Assembly: GCA_900095095.1 (NCBI GenBank)
Contig: FMBT01000305.1
Location: forward strand, 485,115-549,114
Reading direction: 5' to 3'
DNA: 64,000 nucleotides
From: Fragilariopsis cylindrus CCMP1102
Lineage: Eukaryota > Bacillariophyta > Bacillariophyceae > Bacillariales > Bacillariaceae
The notes beneath the pieces are model-generated. The model did not search any database. It had not been told where the DNA came from and was given only the letters and a program-made list of their open reading frames with translations. Numbering within the stretch: position 1 is the stretch's first letter; each line of letters starts with the position of its first letter. Below, piece after piece: positions 50,730 through 61,583 of this stretch. A program made the position numbers and the translations under genes.

Positions 50730-53091
50730 ATGATCCTATACAACGAAGACATGATGGCATCATCTCACCAGAAACCTATAATACACTCTATTCCAGTTGC
50801 TCGTTACAGCTATATGCAGCATCGACAAGAACCACCCCATTTCCCATACAACCAGCAACAACCAGAAGCAGCAACAAGAACAGCTGGTGGTGCCTCATCA
50901 CCTTCTCGTTCTATTCGTGTAAAATCGAATCCTTATCAGCAGCAGCAACAACATGATCATTTACGTGCTGCACAACAGAACCATCCTCATCGTCATCAGC
51001 ATCAGCATCATCATCTCTCGCACCCAGCGGGTGGTAAATATAAGAATCAAGAAGCAATCCAAGAGCTCGAACGAAACCTAGTCACGGTTATATCACAGCG
51101 ACAACGACAGCAACTGCAGCTGCAGCTGCAGCAACAGCAGTTTCAACCACCTCAGTCGTCGTCCAAGCCTTCGCCTTCGCCATCCCGTTCTGCTGGTCCT
51201 GGACGGCAGCAACAGGATGATCAGGGTAAACAATTTCAGACTGTTCTTGAGCCATCCTCCCCATCGACTTCATCATCGTATCAAAGAGATCAACGTGGAA
51301 TGGCTGAAGATCAAGCCAAGATGCTTGCTCAGTATCAACATTTCTTTGGATCTCAACATCCATCACCTAACACTCCTTGTCCCTCTACTAGCACAACAGA
51401 AGACAATACGACCAAAATGAACGATGGCAGTGGCAGTAAGAGCAACAGCAACGATAACACGAATAATGATGATTCGAAACGTTTATCGACTTCGCCATCG
51501 TCGCATTCACTTTCGTCGTTAATGCTGTCGTCGTCATCACCGAACGATAGATCATTAAGTCCAATAAGTCGGTTGTTTGCATTGGGGAGTGAGGTTCGAC
51601 CCCTCGTAGCAACAAGTTGCAGTACTACTAATCAAACAGATAATGATCTAATGATGAATACGCTGTTTCATTCCGAACTCAAGATGAGTAGAACCGACGA
51701 TGATAAGGATAAGAAAACCGAATCAGATGTAAGTTATTCACTTTAGTGTTTGTGTTATAATGACTTTATCAGATTTATAGTTTTAACATTCAGCTCACAA
51801 TTATTGTTTCATCAATGGCTTTGACGTTATCTTTCATTTGTGTCTTTCTTTCTATTTCTCTCTCTTGTACATCACAAACCAGCAGGGACCTGTAACCCTC
51901 AACAAGCAAACAATAGATCAGAAACCGGACCAGAATAAATGCAAGGGTGCTACTGTTCGTTCGCGTACCCCTCGAAAGATTTCAGAATCAGAAGAACTAT
52001 CTCAAACAAAAACAACGCCACCTAACAAGAAGAAGAAAAAATCACCGTCAAAACAGAAAAAGCTGGTGCGAAAAGAGGAGAGAGGAGGAGAAGGACCTAT
52101 TAAACGGAAACTACGCCGTCCAGGAAAACAACAGAAGAAAAGAAGAAAGAAGAAGTCAAAAGGAGGAGATGGACAAGAAGAAGATCCATCTATTGAAGAG
52201 CAGATCTCGACTCTACCAGCTACCATAATGGCACCCTCTGTCTTAGCTAGTATTGTAATGGGTGAGCAGCAGCAGAACTACAATCATCCTCATCCTCATC
52301 CTCACCACCAGAAGCAGCAGCAGCAGCAGCATAACCCCTTAACAACTGTTCGTGATGCTGACGTAGAAGCACATCAGGTAGTGTCTCCCTCAAAGACTTT
52401 TCAAGATATTTTAAAACGAAATGGTTACGATAAGATGTATCCAATCGATACAGAAGAGACTGAATATGATGCTGCTCCCTCGCCGTTACAATTGGCATCA
52501 TACGGAACGTATCTTGTTTGGGCTGTCCAAACATCGAATGTTGAATTACTTGGTAAACTTTTAGACTGTGGTCTATCACCTAATCCATGTAACCAATTCC
52601 GTGATACCATCCTTGGTGATTTAGTTTGTAAGCAAAGCAATGTACCTATTTATATATGTTTCGTGGATGAATTCAATGCCGACATCCAAGTTGTTGATGG
52701 GTTTGGTCGAGCTCCATTACATCATTGCTGCTGGTCACATAATTTATGTAAGGAAATCGTTACTGATATTCTACAAAAAGATCCAGCGCAAATATTCTTG
52801 AAAGACAAACATGGCAAAACTCCATTAGACTACGTCCGGCCTGACACATACGAAGATTGGAATGCTTTCCTATTGGATGTTTCCGATACGTACTGGCCCG
52901 TAGATAGCGAACTTCCTGCTCTAGTCTCACCTAGGGATCGACGACCAAATGGTAATCAGGTAGATCCACCCAATGCATTAAGTCCTTTGTTGGCAGCAAG
53001 TGTTTCGTCAGGATTAATCACACCTGAAAATGCGATTGCCAACATGAAGAGGGGCCGCGCAGTTCCAACTACTACTGGTAGTAAGAAGTAA
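50730..53091 (+). CDS. Ankyrin-repeat-type protein with Gln/His-rich N-terminus
   Basis: Two exons: 50730-51728 and 51886-53091 (734 residues). Intron 51729-51885 (GTAAGT donor, phase 0) ends in CAGCAG, so an acceptor 3 bp earlier would add one Gln. The first ~500 residues are low complexity (poly-Gln, His, Ser), and a strongly basic Lys tract (PNKKKKKSPSKQKK) looks nuclear. The conserved part starts at FQDILKRNGYDKMYPIDTEE. It contains ankyrin-like units: LVWAVQTSNVELLGKLLDCGLSPN, then FGRAPLHHCCW and DKHGKTPLDYVRPDTY. It resembles a family expanded in diatoms whose function I cannot name; protein-protein binding is implied. The start ATG at 50730 is the first in frame; one at 50751 is also possible. 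Confidence 0.8.
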
Positions 53092-53834
53092 ATACATTTT
53101 CGATTGTACGGGAAATAAGAAACAAAGCAAGCATAAACAAATCAAATAGTTGTTGGTGAACACTTAATTTACTATCTTGAAAACTATACTATAGTACACG
53201 GTGTATTATATGTACTGTACTTGCCAGTATACGGGACTATATTTAGGAAAATTTCTCTGGAGCAGCGTAAGGAAGTTTATCTATTTCGGGAGAATATGAT
53301 ATAATATATGAGATAGTATTCATGAACTAGTAACCACTGTAATCAATAGTATTCATTAACTACTATAGTCTATAATCTCTGTATAAAAGGTATTCACAGC
53401 AATTTGTTTGTCCTATTCGCATTATTTGTATGTAAGGGAAAATTCGCAGTGAATAGCTCTCACTAAAGTTGTTGATCCCTCGTTTTGGTAGAGATGATGC
53501 CAAGGCGGCCTTTAGCTTGTCTCGCGAACATCATCTACAGAGTATCTAGTTTTTGTGGCTTTATTTACATTCTTAGCAGGCTTACTTGCTTGCTGCTTGC
53601 TGTAGTTTAAAGTAGTAAGAGAGTGGGCTTTTGAGTTAATAGCGAACTCATTCACTCTTTCTGCAAGCAGGTCTCGAATCAAATCTACTATGGCGTCTTC
53701 ATTTAACTGCGAAACTTTTGCTTTTTTGGTTCTTTACAAACTATTCTCTTTTTTCTCCTTCCCTTCCCGTCCCCCATTTAAGTAATATTATAGCATAGCA
53801 TAGCATAGCATAGCATAGCATAGGACTAGCATAA
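53092..53834. other. Convergent intergenic region with TAGCA microsatellite
   Basis: No gene. Six TAGCA units stand at 53791-53820, about 15 bp from the next gene's stop. Confidence 0.7.
53791..53820. repeat. (TAGCA)6 microsatellite
   Basis: Perfect 5-bp unit repeated six times, followed by TAG; lies in the 3' UTR of the minus-strand gene. Confidence 0.95.
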
Positions 53835-55016
53835 TCATTGGTAGTAGTTATTACTATTGTATGGATCCAATAGTTTCCGAACATCTTCTTCTAAGGTTGA
53901 TGCAATTTTTTCCAGATTCTCACGTTCTTCATCATCATCCATTAAGTCGCATTCTTCATCACTATTATCATTCATGTGGATCTTTATACTACTTATCCTT
54001 TTTCTTCTTTTTCCATTCCTTTTATTATTTTGTTTCCGCCGCCCTCGTTTTCGAAGTGTCAGTTGATCAATTAATGGATTCGTCCGACAAGACGATTCTA
54101 ATATTTTCATACATGTTTGTGCTACTATATCCTGTTCGGTCCAACCATCGTCATACTCATACTCATCATCCTCATCCTCATCGTCATCATTGTGTTGTGT
54201 TCTGGTATTACTTTTTTTTTGCTTTCGTGTATTTCGTTCTAATGTGGAACGTTGATAATATTTATCCCAAACTTGATCATAGGACATACCTTCAATTTGA
54301 AATCTACCATATTTTTTATATTGTCGATATCCATCATAAAAATTTGCTAACCATCGTGCCGGTACATGGCAACGTTCTCTTGCATACAACTTCGCTGCCT
54401 TCCGAGCCTCAAATGCTAACGGAGCTAATTCTTCTGGACGAACATCCACATCTAATACTAATTCACAAACAGCTGTTGGTAATAATGATTTATATAATTT
54501 TCTGGTGGTTGGTATATCCAAGTCACCAAAGAACTTGTTTTGATTCGAACCAAATGTTTCTCTTAATCCATCCAATGTTGCATATCGAGTTGCCCATTCT
54601 GCTTTTCGTCGTTGATATTCTTCATTGTCTAATGGTAAAGCTTTTCTTCTTCTTCTTTTTCTTTGTAGTCTTCTATTTCTGATATGTTCTAGTCGTTTAT
54701 GCTTTCTGTTAGGTACGAGTATATTCCAAAGAGAACGACGGCGCGAGTCAGTAGTATCCGTTGGGGAGGAACTTATATACGGTTGTTCAGTTATAGCACC
54801 ACTATAGACGCCAACGGCAGCGATTGATGATGGTGTTGTTGATGTACTTCTTCTCGATGATACGCGTTGTTGTTGAAATGAATCCGTGGCGGAAGAAATA
54901 GAGAACAATAAAAGGAGACATAAGACGAAAGAACGACGGAATATAGGTACCGGCAAAACCTTGTTTATTTTCGTCCTCATGCTATGATTATTATTATTAC
55001 TAATGGTTGTGTACAT
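53835..55016 (-). CDS. Unknown signal-peptide protein with basic and acidic tracts
   Basis: ATG at 55016, 393 residues, no intron. A hydrophobic signal (SFVLCLLLLFSISSATDSF) lies at about 29-47, with Phe close behind, compatible with ER or plastid import. A Ser/Thr transit-like stretch follows, then a conserved-looking RRRSLWNILVPNRK and a strongly basic RRLQRKRRRRKALPL block. The core, EWATRYATLDGLRETFG ... DLDIPTTRKLYKSLLP ... RPEELAPLAFEARKAAKLYARERC, is helical. Acidic (DDDEDEDDEYEYDD) and basic tracts fill the C-terminus. I do not know the family. A truncated relative of its N-terminal region lies on the opposite strand at 57483-57821. Confidence 0.75.
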   Translation of the reverse strand: MYTTISNNNNHSMRTKINKVLPVPIFRRSFVLCLLLLFSISSATDSFQQQRVSSRRSTSTTPSSIAAVGVYSGAITEQPYISSSPTDTTDSRRRSLWNILVPNRKHKRLEHIRNRRLQRKRRRRKALPLDNEEYQRRKAEWATRYATLDGLRETFGSNQNKFFGDLDIPTTRKLYKSLLPTAVCELVLDVDVRPEELAPLAFEARKAAKLYARERCHVPARWLANFYDGYRQYKKYGRFQIEGMSYDQVWDKYYQRSTLERNTRKQKKSNTRTQHNDDDEDEDDEYEYDDGWTEQDIVAQTCMKILESSCRTNPLIDQLTLRKRGRRKQNNKRNGKRRKRISSIKIHMNDNSDEECDLMDDDEERENLEKIASTLEEDVRKLLDPYNSNNYYQ

Positions 55017-55830
55017 TGTTGCTTAATCTAGACGTTTCTTTTTATGTACTATTGTTGCTTAATCTAAACGTTCTTTTTATGTACTGAATAGTATTACTTT
55101 ACTATGAATTATTAGTAACACTTATCCGTAGTATTGTGAATATTGAATAATGAATGCGTCAATCAAATAGTGATGCCTAGTTTCTGATTGACTATGTTCG
55201 GCTGATGTTTGTCCCTTATTTTGACTGTACAGTAGTCGTGTTATCGTTGCTTGGCGCGGAATTGATGTGTTTCTTCTGCCGTCTTCTTCCGCACTTTAAC
55301 AAACTGTGCGAACTGCAACGAGGAGAATCTATCCGCGAACCTCAATACCTCATTGGACGAAAACTGCTGGCGTGTTATTGGTTATCAAAGTGAGGAGGAT
55401 TATGATTGAACTTCAAACCCGTGCGTACTAAGTAGATACTGACACTCTTGTTTTTTGGCGCACGCGCAAAAAATGAAATTGTGTTACGACTGGAACAATC
55501 TCACCGCAGCACCCATTTTATTTTGTGGAAAGCATAAGTTTTTCAAATCATTTAACTTATGACGATAGGACGATCATGATGTAAATCGTAAATCCCAACT
55601 CATACAGTATCTCAGTAACTTGTCATACTATCGCTGCCTACAAGTAATGCAAACCTAACAAGAAGTAGCTACTAATTTTGTTCCATTCAAATACACCCAA
55701 CAAATAATTTCAGTGTGTACGAATAACCGAGTTGGTGGTGCTCATCAAAGATTACGAGTTCATGCTTCGAGCCGAGGGTGTATTTATTTTCAAATTTTCA
55801 CAACAAATCCATATAAACAACCAAAAAAAA
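55017..55830. promoter_or_regulatory. Divergent 5' region
   Basis: 814 bp between the unknown gene and the methyltransferase gene. It begins with a short imperfect duplication (GTTGCTTAATCTA...CGTT at about 55018 and 55053). No gene supported. Confidence 0.5.
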
Positions 55831-56002
55831 ATGGCGTGGTCTATATCGAAATCGAAATCAAAATTCTGCCTATTCATCCTTTCGGTGGTGATATGCAGTA
55901 CTGCCCGATACGGTGGTCAGTCATCAGCATTTACAGCTAACACTCATAAACTACTACAACAGCAACAACAACAACGATCGATCAGTAGTGTTAGCCGGTC
56001 AG

Positions 56003-56033
<31 letters not shown>

Positions 56034-57369
56034 CAATTCAAGCGAAACAAAAACGATGGCATCATCATCACCACCACCGTCATCCGATATTGATGCAATT
56101 CGTGAGCAAGCAGCCTTCTACATCAAAAATAAACAATTATCTCAAGCTCTTGAAGCGTATGATAATATTCTCTTTCTCCTTCCTAAGTCTTCCTTGGGTG
56201 TTATAAAAGATGTGTCCTTTCAACGTGCATTCTGCCTATCACAAATGGGATATGTAGATGAGGCAATACATGGATTTCAAACTATCATGACAATGAAGAA
56301 CAACAAACATGATGATGATGATGACACCACCACCACCACCAAAACGCAGAATCAGGAGAATCAGCAAAAAAAGCGGCGGCCGTCGAAAACAGAAATCAAT
56401 CTTGCCAATATAATGTTAGAAGGGCGCGGAAAAAAATCTTCCGCACTTGAAATATATCAACGCTGTGGTATAGAGAGTCCCATGGTTATCTTATCAGGTA
56501 TTTGTCTTGATTCACTGGGTCGTCATCAGGAGGCTAGAGAATGTTATCAACATGCTTTAATGCTGAAAGGAGGTGATAGCGATTATGAAGCCATGATTCA
56601 CTTATGTATCAATGACTTTCGTCGTTTGAATACGGATGATGAATCGGATAATAGAAGCACCGACGACAGTATAGAAGAAGACGTAAGGAAAAATATGGAA
56701 CACATGCTTGAGAAGGTAGAAAGGTCGCAACATTCTTCTCACATTGCAACTAGTTGGAAATACATTCAACAACAACAACAACAACAACAACAAATATGGT
56801 CCTCACCATCAGTTCATTACTTTACATATGATATGATGCAAATGGCAATGCAACACGCTGACTTAGAAGATGGTCTAGTTTTAGAATTTGGTGTCTATTA
56901 TGGCAAAACTATTCGTATGATGGCAGAATATTTTCCCAAAGATACCACCACCATTCACGGATTTGACACTTTTGAAGGATTACCGAGTGACTGGTTCAAT
57001 AACAAGAAGGGCTCGTATTCGACACAAGGAACTATTCCATCTGCACCAGACAATGTTAAATTTTACAAGGGTCTCTTCTCAGAGACGTTGCCAGTTTTTC
57101 TAAAGGAACAACCTACCACGGATCGTAGTCCTATAAGGTTAATGAATATTGATTGTGACATGTATGAATCCACGAAGGATGTATTTGATTTAGTAGGTTC
57201 AAGAGTGGTACCCGGCACCATTATCGTCTTCGATGAATATATTGGAAACCCAAATTGGAAAAAAGATGAATATAAAGCCTTCCAAGAAGCCACTATCAAG
57301 TATGGGTGGAACTATGAGTACATTGGAATTTCCATGGTGTCCCAACAAGCTATTGTTAAGATTATATAA
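55831..57369 (+). CDS. TylF-type methyltransferase with N-terminal TPR-like region and plastid-type signal
   Basis: The ATG at 55831 is chosen because it follows an A-rich leader and starts a signal peptide (KFCLFILSVVICSTA) ending near GGQSSAFTA, an ASAF-like cleavage site. This gives 512 residues. After a poly-Thr linker, residues about 85-270 contain TPR-like helices (AFYIKNKQLSQALEAYDNIL, AFCLSQMGYVDEAIHGF, CLDSLGRHQEARECYQHAL). The C-terminal ~160 residues are a class I methyltransferase of the TylF/macrocin-O type: LEFGVYYGKTIR (SAM motif, about 352), IHGFDTFEGLP, IDCDMYESTKD and IIVFDEYIGNP. Relatives methylate sugars or small molecules and bind a metal through such Asp residues. The substrate is unknown. 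Plastid location is inferred. Confidence 0.85.
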
Positions 57370-57482
57370 CAGAATGTGATATACTACGTTGTTGCGTGTA
57401 CTATAACCTTTACTCTCTATATTATATCCAAATTGTTAACTCATCTACGTAACTTTACCATGGCCTTCACACTTCACGATGA

Positions 57483-57821
57483 CATCAATACAGTCAAAGC
57501 TATAATAGTAATAAGAATCTACTAAGGTTACTCCATACACAATCATCAGTAAGAATAAGAAGAACGTTAACAACCACCACCGCTGCCGTTAGCGTTTATC
57601 GTGGTGCTACTACTGTAGATTCTTTAACAAAAACTGAAACGTATTTAAGTTCCTCCCTAATGAATCATGACATCCATAATCGTGACATCGTTATCAACAA
57701 TCATGGACGTCGTCGTCGTCCGCTTTGGTATATATTCGTACCTGATAAAACGCAACGGCGAGAACAACAACGACGACGGCGACGAAGAAAAGCTTTGCCA
57801 GTAGGCCAAAAACAACACTAA
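57483..57821 (+). pseudogene. Truncated paralogue of the 53.8-55.0 kb gene
   Basis: The frame is open from after a TGA at 57480 to the TAA at 57819-57821, with no suitable ATG. Its translation follows the N-terminal region of the minus-strand neighbour: AAVSVYRGATT against AAVGVYSGAIT, RRRRPLWYIFVPDK against SRRRSLWNILVPNR, and RRRRRRKALPV against KRRRRKALPL, in the same order and similar spacing. Similarity ends just before the stop. The signal peptide and the helical core are missing. An inverted partial duplication that has decayed is the simplest reading. Confidence 0.7.
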
Positions 57822-58196
57822 ATACAATCTGAAAGTACTAAATACTGAACGCAATCAATGTCATCCGATTTTGATGGTATAATAATTTTACCAAATTGAT
57901 TATTTCATTAGACTTTAAACATAAATCCTACTCCCTACTATTATCATATTATGGTACGTTTATCCTCTCTCTTTTTGATATTCAGCAGACAGCTAGACTG
58001 AATAGTGGGATGCTTCTTCTATCACTATCACTAGGGACAAAAACTATCGATCGACACAAAATTCACAATATTAAAACACCATTCGATAGTAATATTTCTG
58101 GATATTGAGGAATGAATGAATCAATCAACTGCTTTACATGTAAAGACCTATCATTGGAAACCGCCATTATTTGCTAGCTTAGCATGTTTGCTTTAT
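57822..58196. other. Intergenic region without feature
   Basis: AT-rich, only short ORFs. Confidence 0.6.
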
Positions 58197-58866
58197 TTAT
58201 TGAACACGGTAGCCCAGTTCCTTTAGAGCTTCACTCATTTCAGCATTTTGTTGTTGCAATTGGTATACATCATTATAATATTGACTGTATAACGCTTTCT
58301 GTTCTTCCTTGTGCCTAGCATTCAATTTTTTTTCTTTCCTTTGAGCATGGATTTTCCCTCCCATAACCCATCCGACTCCTGTTCCTATTAGAATCTTACC
58401 CCAACCAAATGGTCTTTTGAAGGAGGGGAAAGCAATAGTATGTCAAATCAAATCAAATCAAATCAAATCAAATCCAGCAACAACAACAACAACAACATCA
58501 ACACGAGTGAGGAAATTCGAAATACATTTCAAATTGGAGACAAGAACGAAAAGGATATGTGAGAGAACACTGGTTGCAAAAAATTGACGGATTTGAAACT
58601 TCAAAGAAGTATGTTACTCTCTCTCGACCGTTTTCAATTCCGAACAAAAAACCAAGAAAAATTGACATTTCAACTACTCACGCTTTACCGGCTTCCTTAA
58701 TTTGTTGCTGTCGGGCATAATCAGCGTAAAGACCGTCTTGAGAATAACCCTCATCTTGTCCATACTCATTATATTGTTGATCCTGTGCACTTGTTGTACT
58801 AGTACAGGCTAGCATAAATACAGTGGCAATCGCCAGTAAAAGTCGTCTTGATCTCAACATCATCAT
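58197..58866 (-). CDS. Small signal-peptide protein with one membrane-like segment
   Basis: Two exons: 58682-58866 and 58197-58413. The intron 58414-58681 has a GTGAGT donor and a phase-matched AAAAG acceptor. Product of 133 residues. Signal peptide RLLLAIATVFMLACTSTTSA, cut before QDQQ. A Tyr/Gln/Asp-rich stretch follows, then KAPFGWGKILIGTGVGWVMGGK, a short Gly-rich hydrophobic segment created across the splice junction, and a charged helix (HAQRKEKKLNARHKEEQKALYSQYYNDVYQL) with a C-terminal amphipathic end. Three consecutive Met codons make the exact start uncertain by two residues. No known family; an endomembrane or plastid-membrane small protein is likely. The intron contains CAAAT and CAA repeats. 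Confidence 0.7.
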
Positions 58867-59496
58867 CGTCGTCGTAAGCTTTTACGGTATTATTATTATT
58901 TTATTGCTTAGATTTGTTGTGTTGTGCGTGATTGTGAAGCAAGAACTACTCGATACACTTGTGTCAAAATTCAAAAATCGGATCTCAGTGTTTGAGATTC
59001 AGTTACACGTGGAATTTATCAGTAGCAAAATATAAAAAAATCGAATTCAGATTTCCTGCACCCTCAACACAATTATTATTATTATGCTGAATGCTGGTAA
59101 CAATGTAGAACAGGTCCTACAAATCGCAACTGCTACAATTTTTAAAGAACCAGAAGTAACCAAATTATGTTCCAATTTTGTCGTTACCATTGAAAGTCTT
59201 ACGTATATTGATCGAGTAAGAAGAAAGCATTCATTAGCGAAAATCCTGTCTTTCATCTCTTTATAGATTTAGCGCCTCCCTGTATTGGTATTGTGACTTT
59301 GACGATTTCTGCTACAGTAGAGAAGTTGCAGATCTAGGTTTTAGTACTGGGGCCAACGTAACGTTTAACTGCCTGATACGCATCGAAACTGAACTGAACA
59401 ACAAATCCAGCGGGCACTGTAATTCGATAGAAAAAACAATCTCACAAGGAAACATACTTTTAAAAAAGAAAGAAAGAAAGAAAGAAAGAAAAAAAA
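58867..59496. promoter_or_regulatory. Divergent 5' region with a possible small ORF
   Basis: 630 bp between two divergent starts. An ATG ORF at 59084-59266 (60 codons, MLNAGNNVEQVLQIATATIF at its start) looks more protein-like than average and contains a GTAAGA donor, but there is no family match, so I do not call it. An AAAG repeat (about 59463-59490) directly precedes the next ATG. Confidence 0.45.
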
Positions 59497-60378
59497 ATGA
59501 CATTGTCACCCCCAAGAACAATCCGTGGTGAAAGTCTTATTATGGCGAGCAACAATAGTAGTAGCAGTAGTATGTCAACAACAAATAATCAAAACAATCA
59601 CGCACCCGACACACCAACACGTAGTAGTCGTGTCTACGACAAGGAAGATGATAGTAATAACAGTAATAGTAATCGTTCACGTATCAATTCTCGTGATATC
59701 ACACGTACGTATAGTGGATTATTTGGTAATCCGGAGGGGGATATGCTAGGTTTCGAATTGGCACGGAATGAACATACAGATTGGCTCGAACGTGGTGGGT
59801 TTCTTTTATTGGGTACATATGTTGGTAGCATTTGTATCTTTCAGCTGATTGTATTGGCTGTTTTAGATTCGTACGATAATTCCGGTGCTGCCGCAGCAGG
59901 TAGTAGTAATGGCAGTATTATACCATTGCATTGGAGTTGGACTGTCACGAATGCCGTGCATTGTTTAGTGACAACAATTTATCTACATTGGGTAAAGGGT
60001 AGTATGTTTGACGAACATGGTGAATTGGCCGCTATGACATTATGGGAACAATTGGAAGGTCGGAGTCAAATACTGAATGTCAAACGAACACTATTTATCG
60101 TTCCGACCGTCTTATGCTATGCGGCATGTCATTTTTCAAAATATTCTTATATTGTTTGTTTTTCCAATGTCATTTTATGGATAGTACATATGATGGGAAA
60201 ACTACCTATAATGAACGGTGTACGGATATTCGGTATAAATCAAACCACAGGAATTGATGACAATTATGAATACAAAAACAATAACAATAATAATGACGAT
60301 CGTCACGTTGCAGCAAGACGACGAAGACGACGGGGGCAACAACAACAACAACAACAACGTGGAGATAAACAAGATTGA
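59497..60378 (+). CDS. ORMDL-family (Orm) sphingolipid-synthesis regulator
   Basis: ATG at 59497 after an A-rich leader, 293 residues, no intron. The N-terminal ~80 residues are Ser/Asn-rich. Then comes the family core: NEHTDWLERGGFLLLG, a first hydrophobic hairpin, WTVTNAVHCLVTTIYLHWVKGS, MTLWEQLEG, a second hydrophobic pair (IVPTVLCYAACHFS) and the diagnostic KLPIMNGVRIFGIN. Orm proteins sit in the ER membrane and restrain serine palmitoyltransferase when sphingolipids are plentiful. In yeast, phosphorylation of an N-terminal Ser-rich region relieves this; the Ser-rich N-terminus here is longer than in animal ORMDLs and could play the same part (inference). The C-terminus is Asn/Arg/Gln low complexity. 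Confidence 0.88.
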   Translation: MTLSPPRTIRGESLIMASNNSSSSSMSTTNNQNNHAPDTPTRSSRVYDKEDDSNNSNSNRSRINSRDITRTYSGLFGNPEGDMLGFELARNEHTDWLERGGFLLLGTYVGSICIFQLIVLAVLDSYDNSGAAAAGSSNGSIIPLHWSWTVTNAVHCLVTTIYLHWVKGSMFDEHGELAAMTLWEQLEGRSQILNVKRTLFIVPTVLCYAACHFSKYSYIVCFSNVILWIVHMMGKLPIMNGVRIFGINQTTGIDDNYEYKNNNNNNDDRHVAARRRRRRGQQQQQQQRGDKQD

Positions 60379-61583
60379 GTATACTCTATCTGAATATATT
60401 GCACATTATTTTGTTATGATATTATATAAGGGGATTGATTCAATCCATTCAGACATCATAAGTGCGATTAAGGCGACCGTCGATATTGATTATGATTTCT
60501 AAAAGAACGTCTATTCTACGATTATTTGCTACTTGGGAACATATCGATGGCTTCCCTATATATTTTATCTACCTTCCTCTGTTGCATTGCAGAACAATAT
60601 GATGCGAAAATGATTTAATTCGATATGTAATCTGCTGTATGCGGTACGTGCGGTATAAATTCAGAAATGTTGGATGATAGCTTGGTTTGGACATTTGAGG
60701 AAGGGAAACGTGAGACAAAAATAAATAAATTATGCATTGAAGGTGTGACATATAATAGTACTTGCGGATTGAATGAAAACAAGGAGAAACACCCTCCCAT
60801 AGTGATTATTAAATGTATGTATTGACCGTTTTTCGTCAAGAACGAAAGTAACGAAATGAACGATGCAAAAATAATGCCGCTCCGCTATTATTATACTATT
60901 AATATATTTAAGATATCTGGCCGAACTTAATTTTTCATCTTGTAAAAATAAAGGGTCGTACGGTATGTAACAGTAGCTACATTTTAAATCCATGATCTTT
61001 ATTTCAATTTCATAATTTACTTGAACAATTTTACGACAATTTTCCATTCCCATGTTCCCTCTACTGTATATGCATGCGTACGATATTATACATGCACTCT
61101 ACTTTCATAAAATGATATTGGTTGTCCTTAAGTACAGTAGTTATAAGATGTATTCTTTCTAGCCGTTTGTTTTGTCCTCCAGGTCAAAGAACATAATAAT
61201 ATGAAAAATAGTAACGTAAAAGCTTGTTCAAAACCCTTGTCCTTTAATCAACCAAATATTTCTCTCCCCTAAATCAACCAAATACCCCTCCCCTCCCTTA
61301 AATTACCAAGCCTTGATATGTATGTAAAAGAATTTAACAGTATTTTAACGTCTAGAGTCAAGAAGTCATTTTGTGTGCTTCTTGTCGTGGTGACTGGTTT
61401 TTCAAAAAAACCTTATTTCAAACCGTTATTATTGGCGTACAGTACAGTACAATACTTCACTACTACAACGGCATCTTCATTCCTGGGCTCACACTTCAAG
61501 ACTTTATTAATTGCGAGTTAGCTTCGACAAAACTACACTACAACCACCATCAACTTTATCTTTCAAAATAATTCAGCAACAAA
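60379..61583. other. Intergenic 1.2 kb without a supported gene
   Basis: AT-rich; holds the ORMDL 3' UTR and the cofilin promoter. CCCCT-rich strings near 61260-61310 are the only departure in composition. Confidence 0.6.

Noticed and set aside
58867-59270. Small ORF 59084-59266 with a possible 51-bp intron (GTAAGA ... TTTATAG)
   Set aside because: Attractive but too short and without any family match; splicing would shorten it to about 45 residues.
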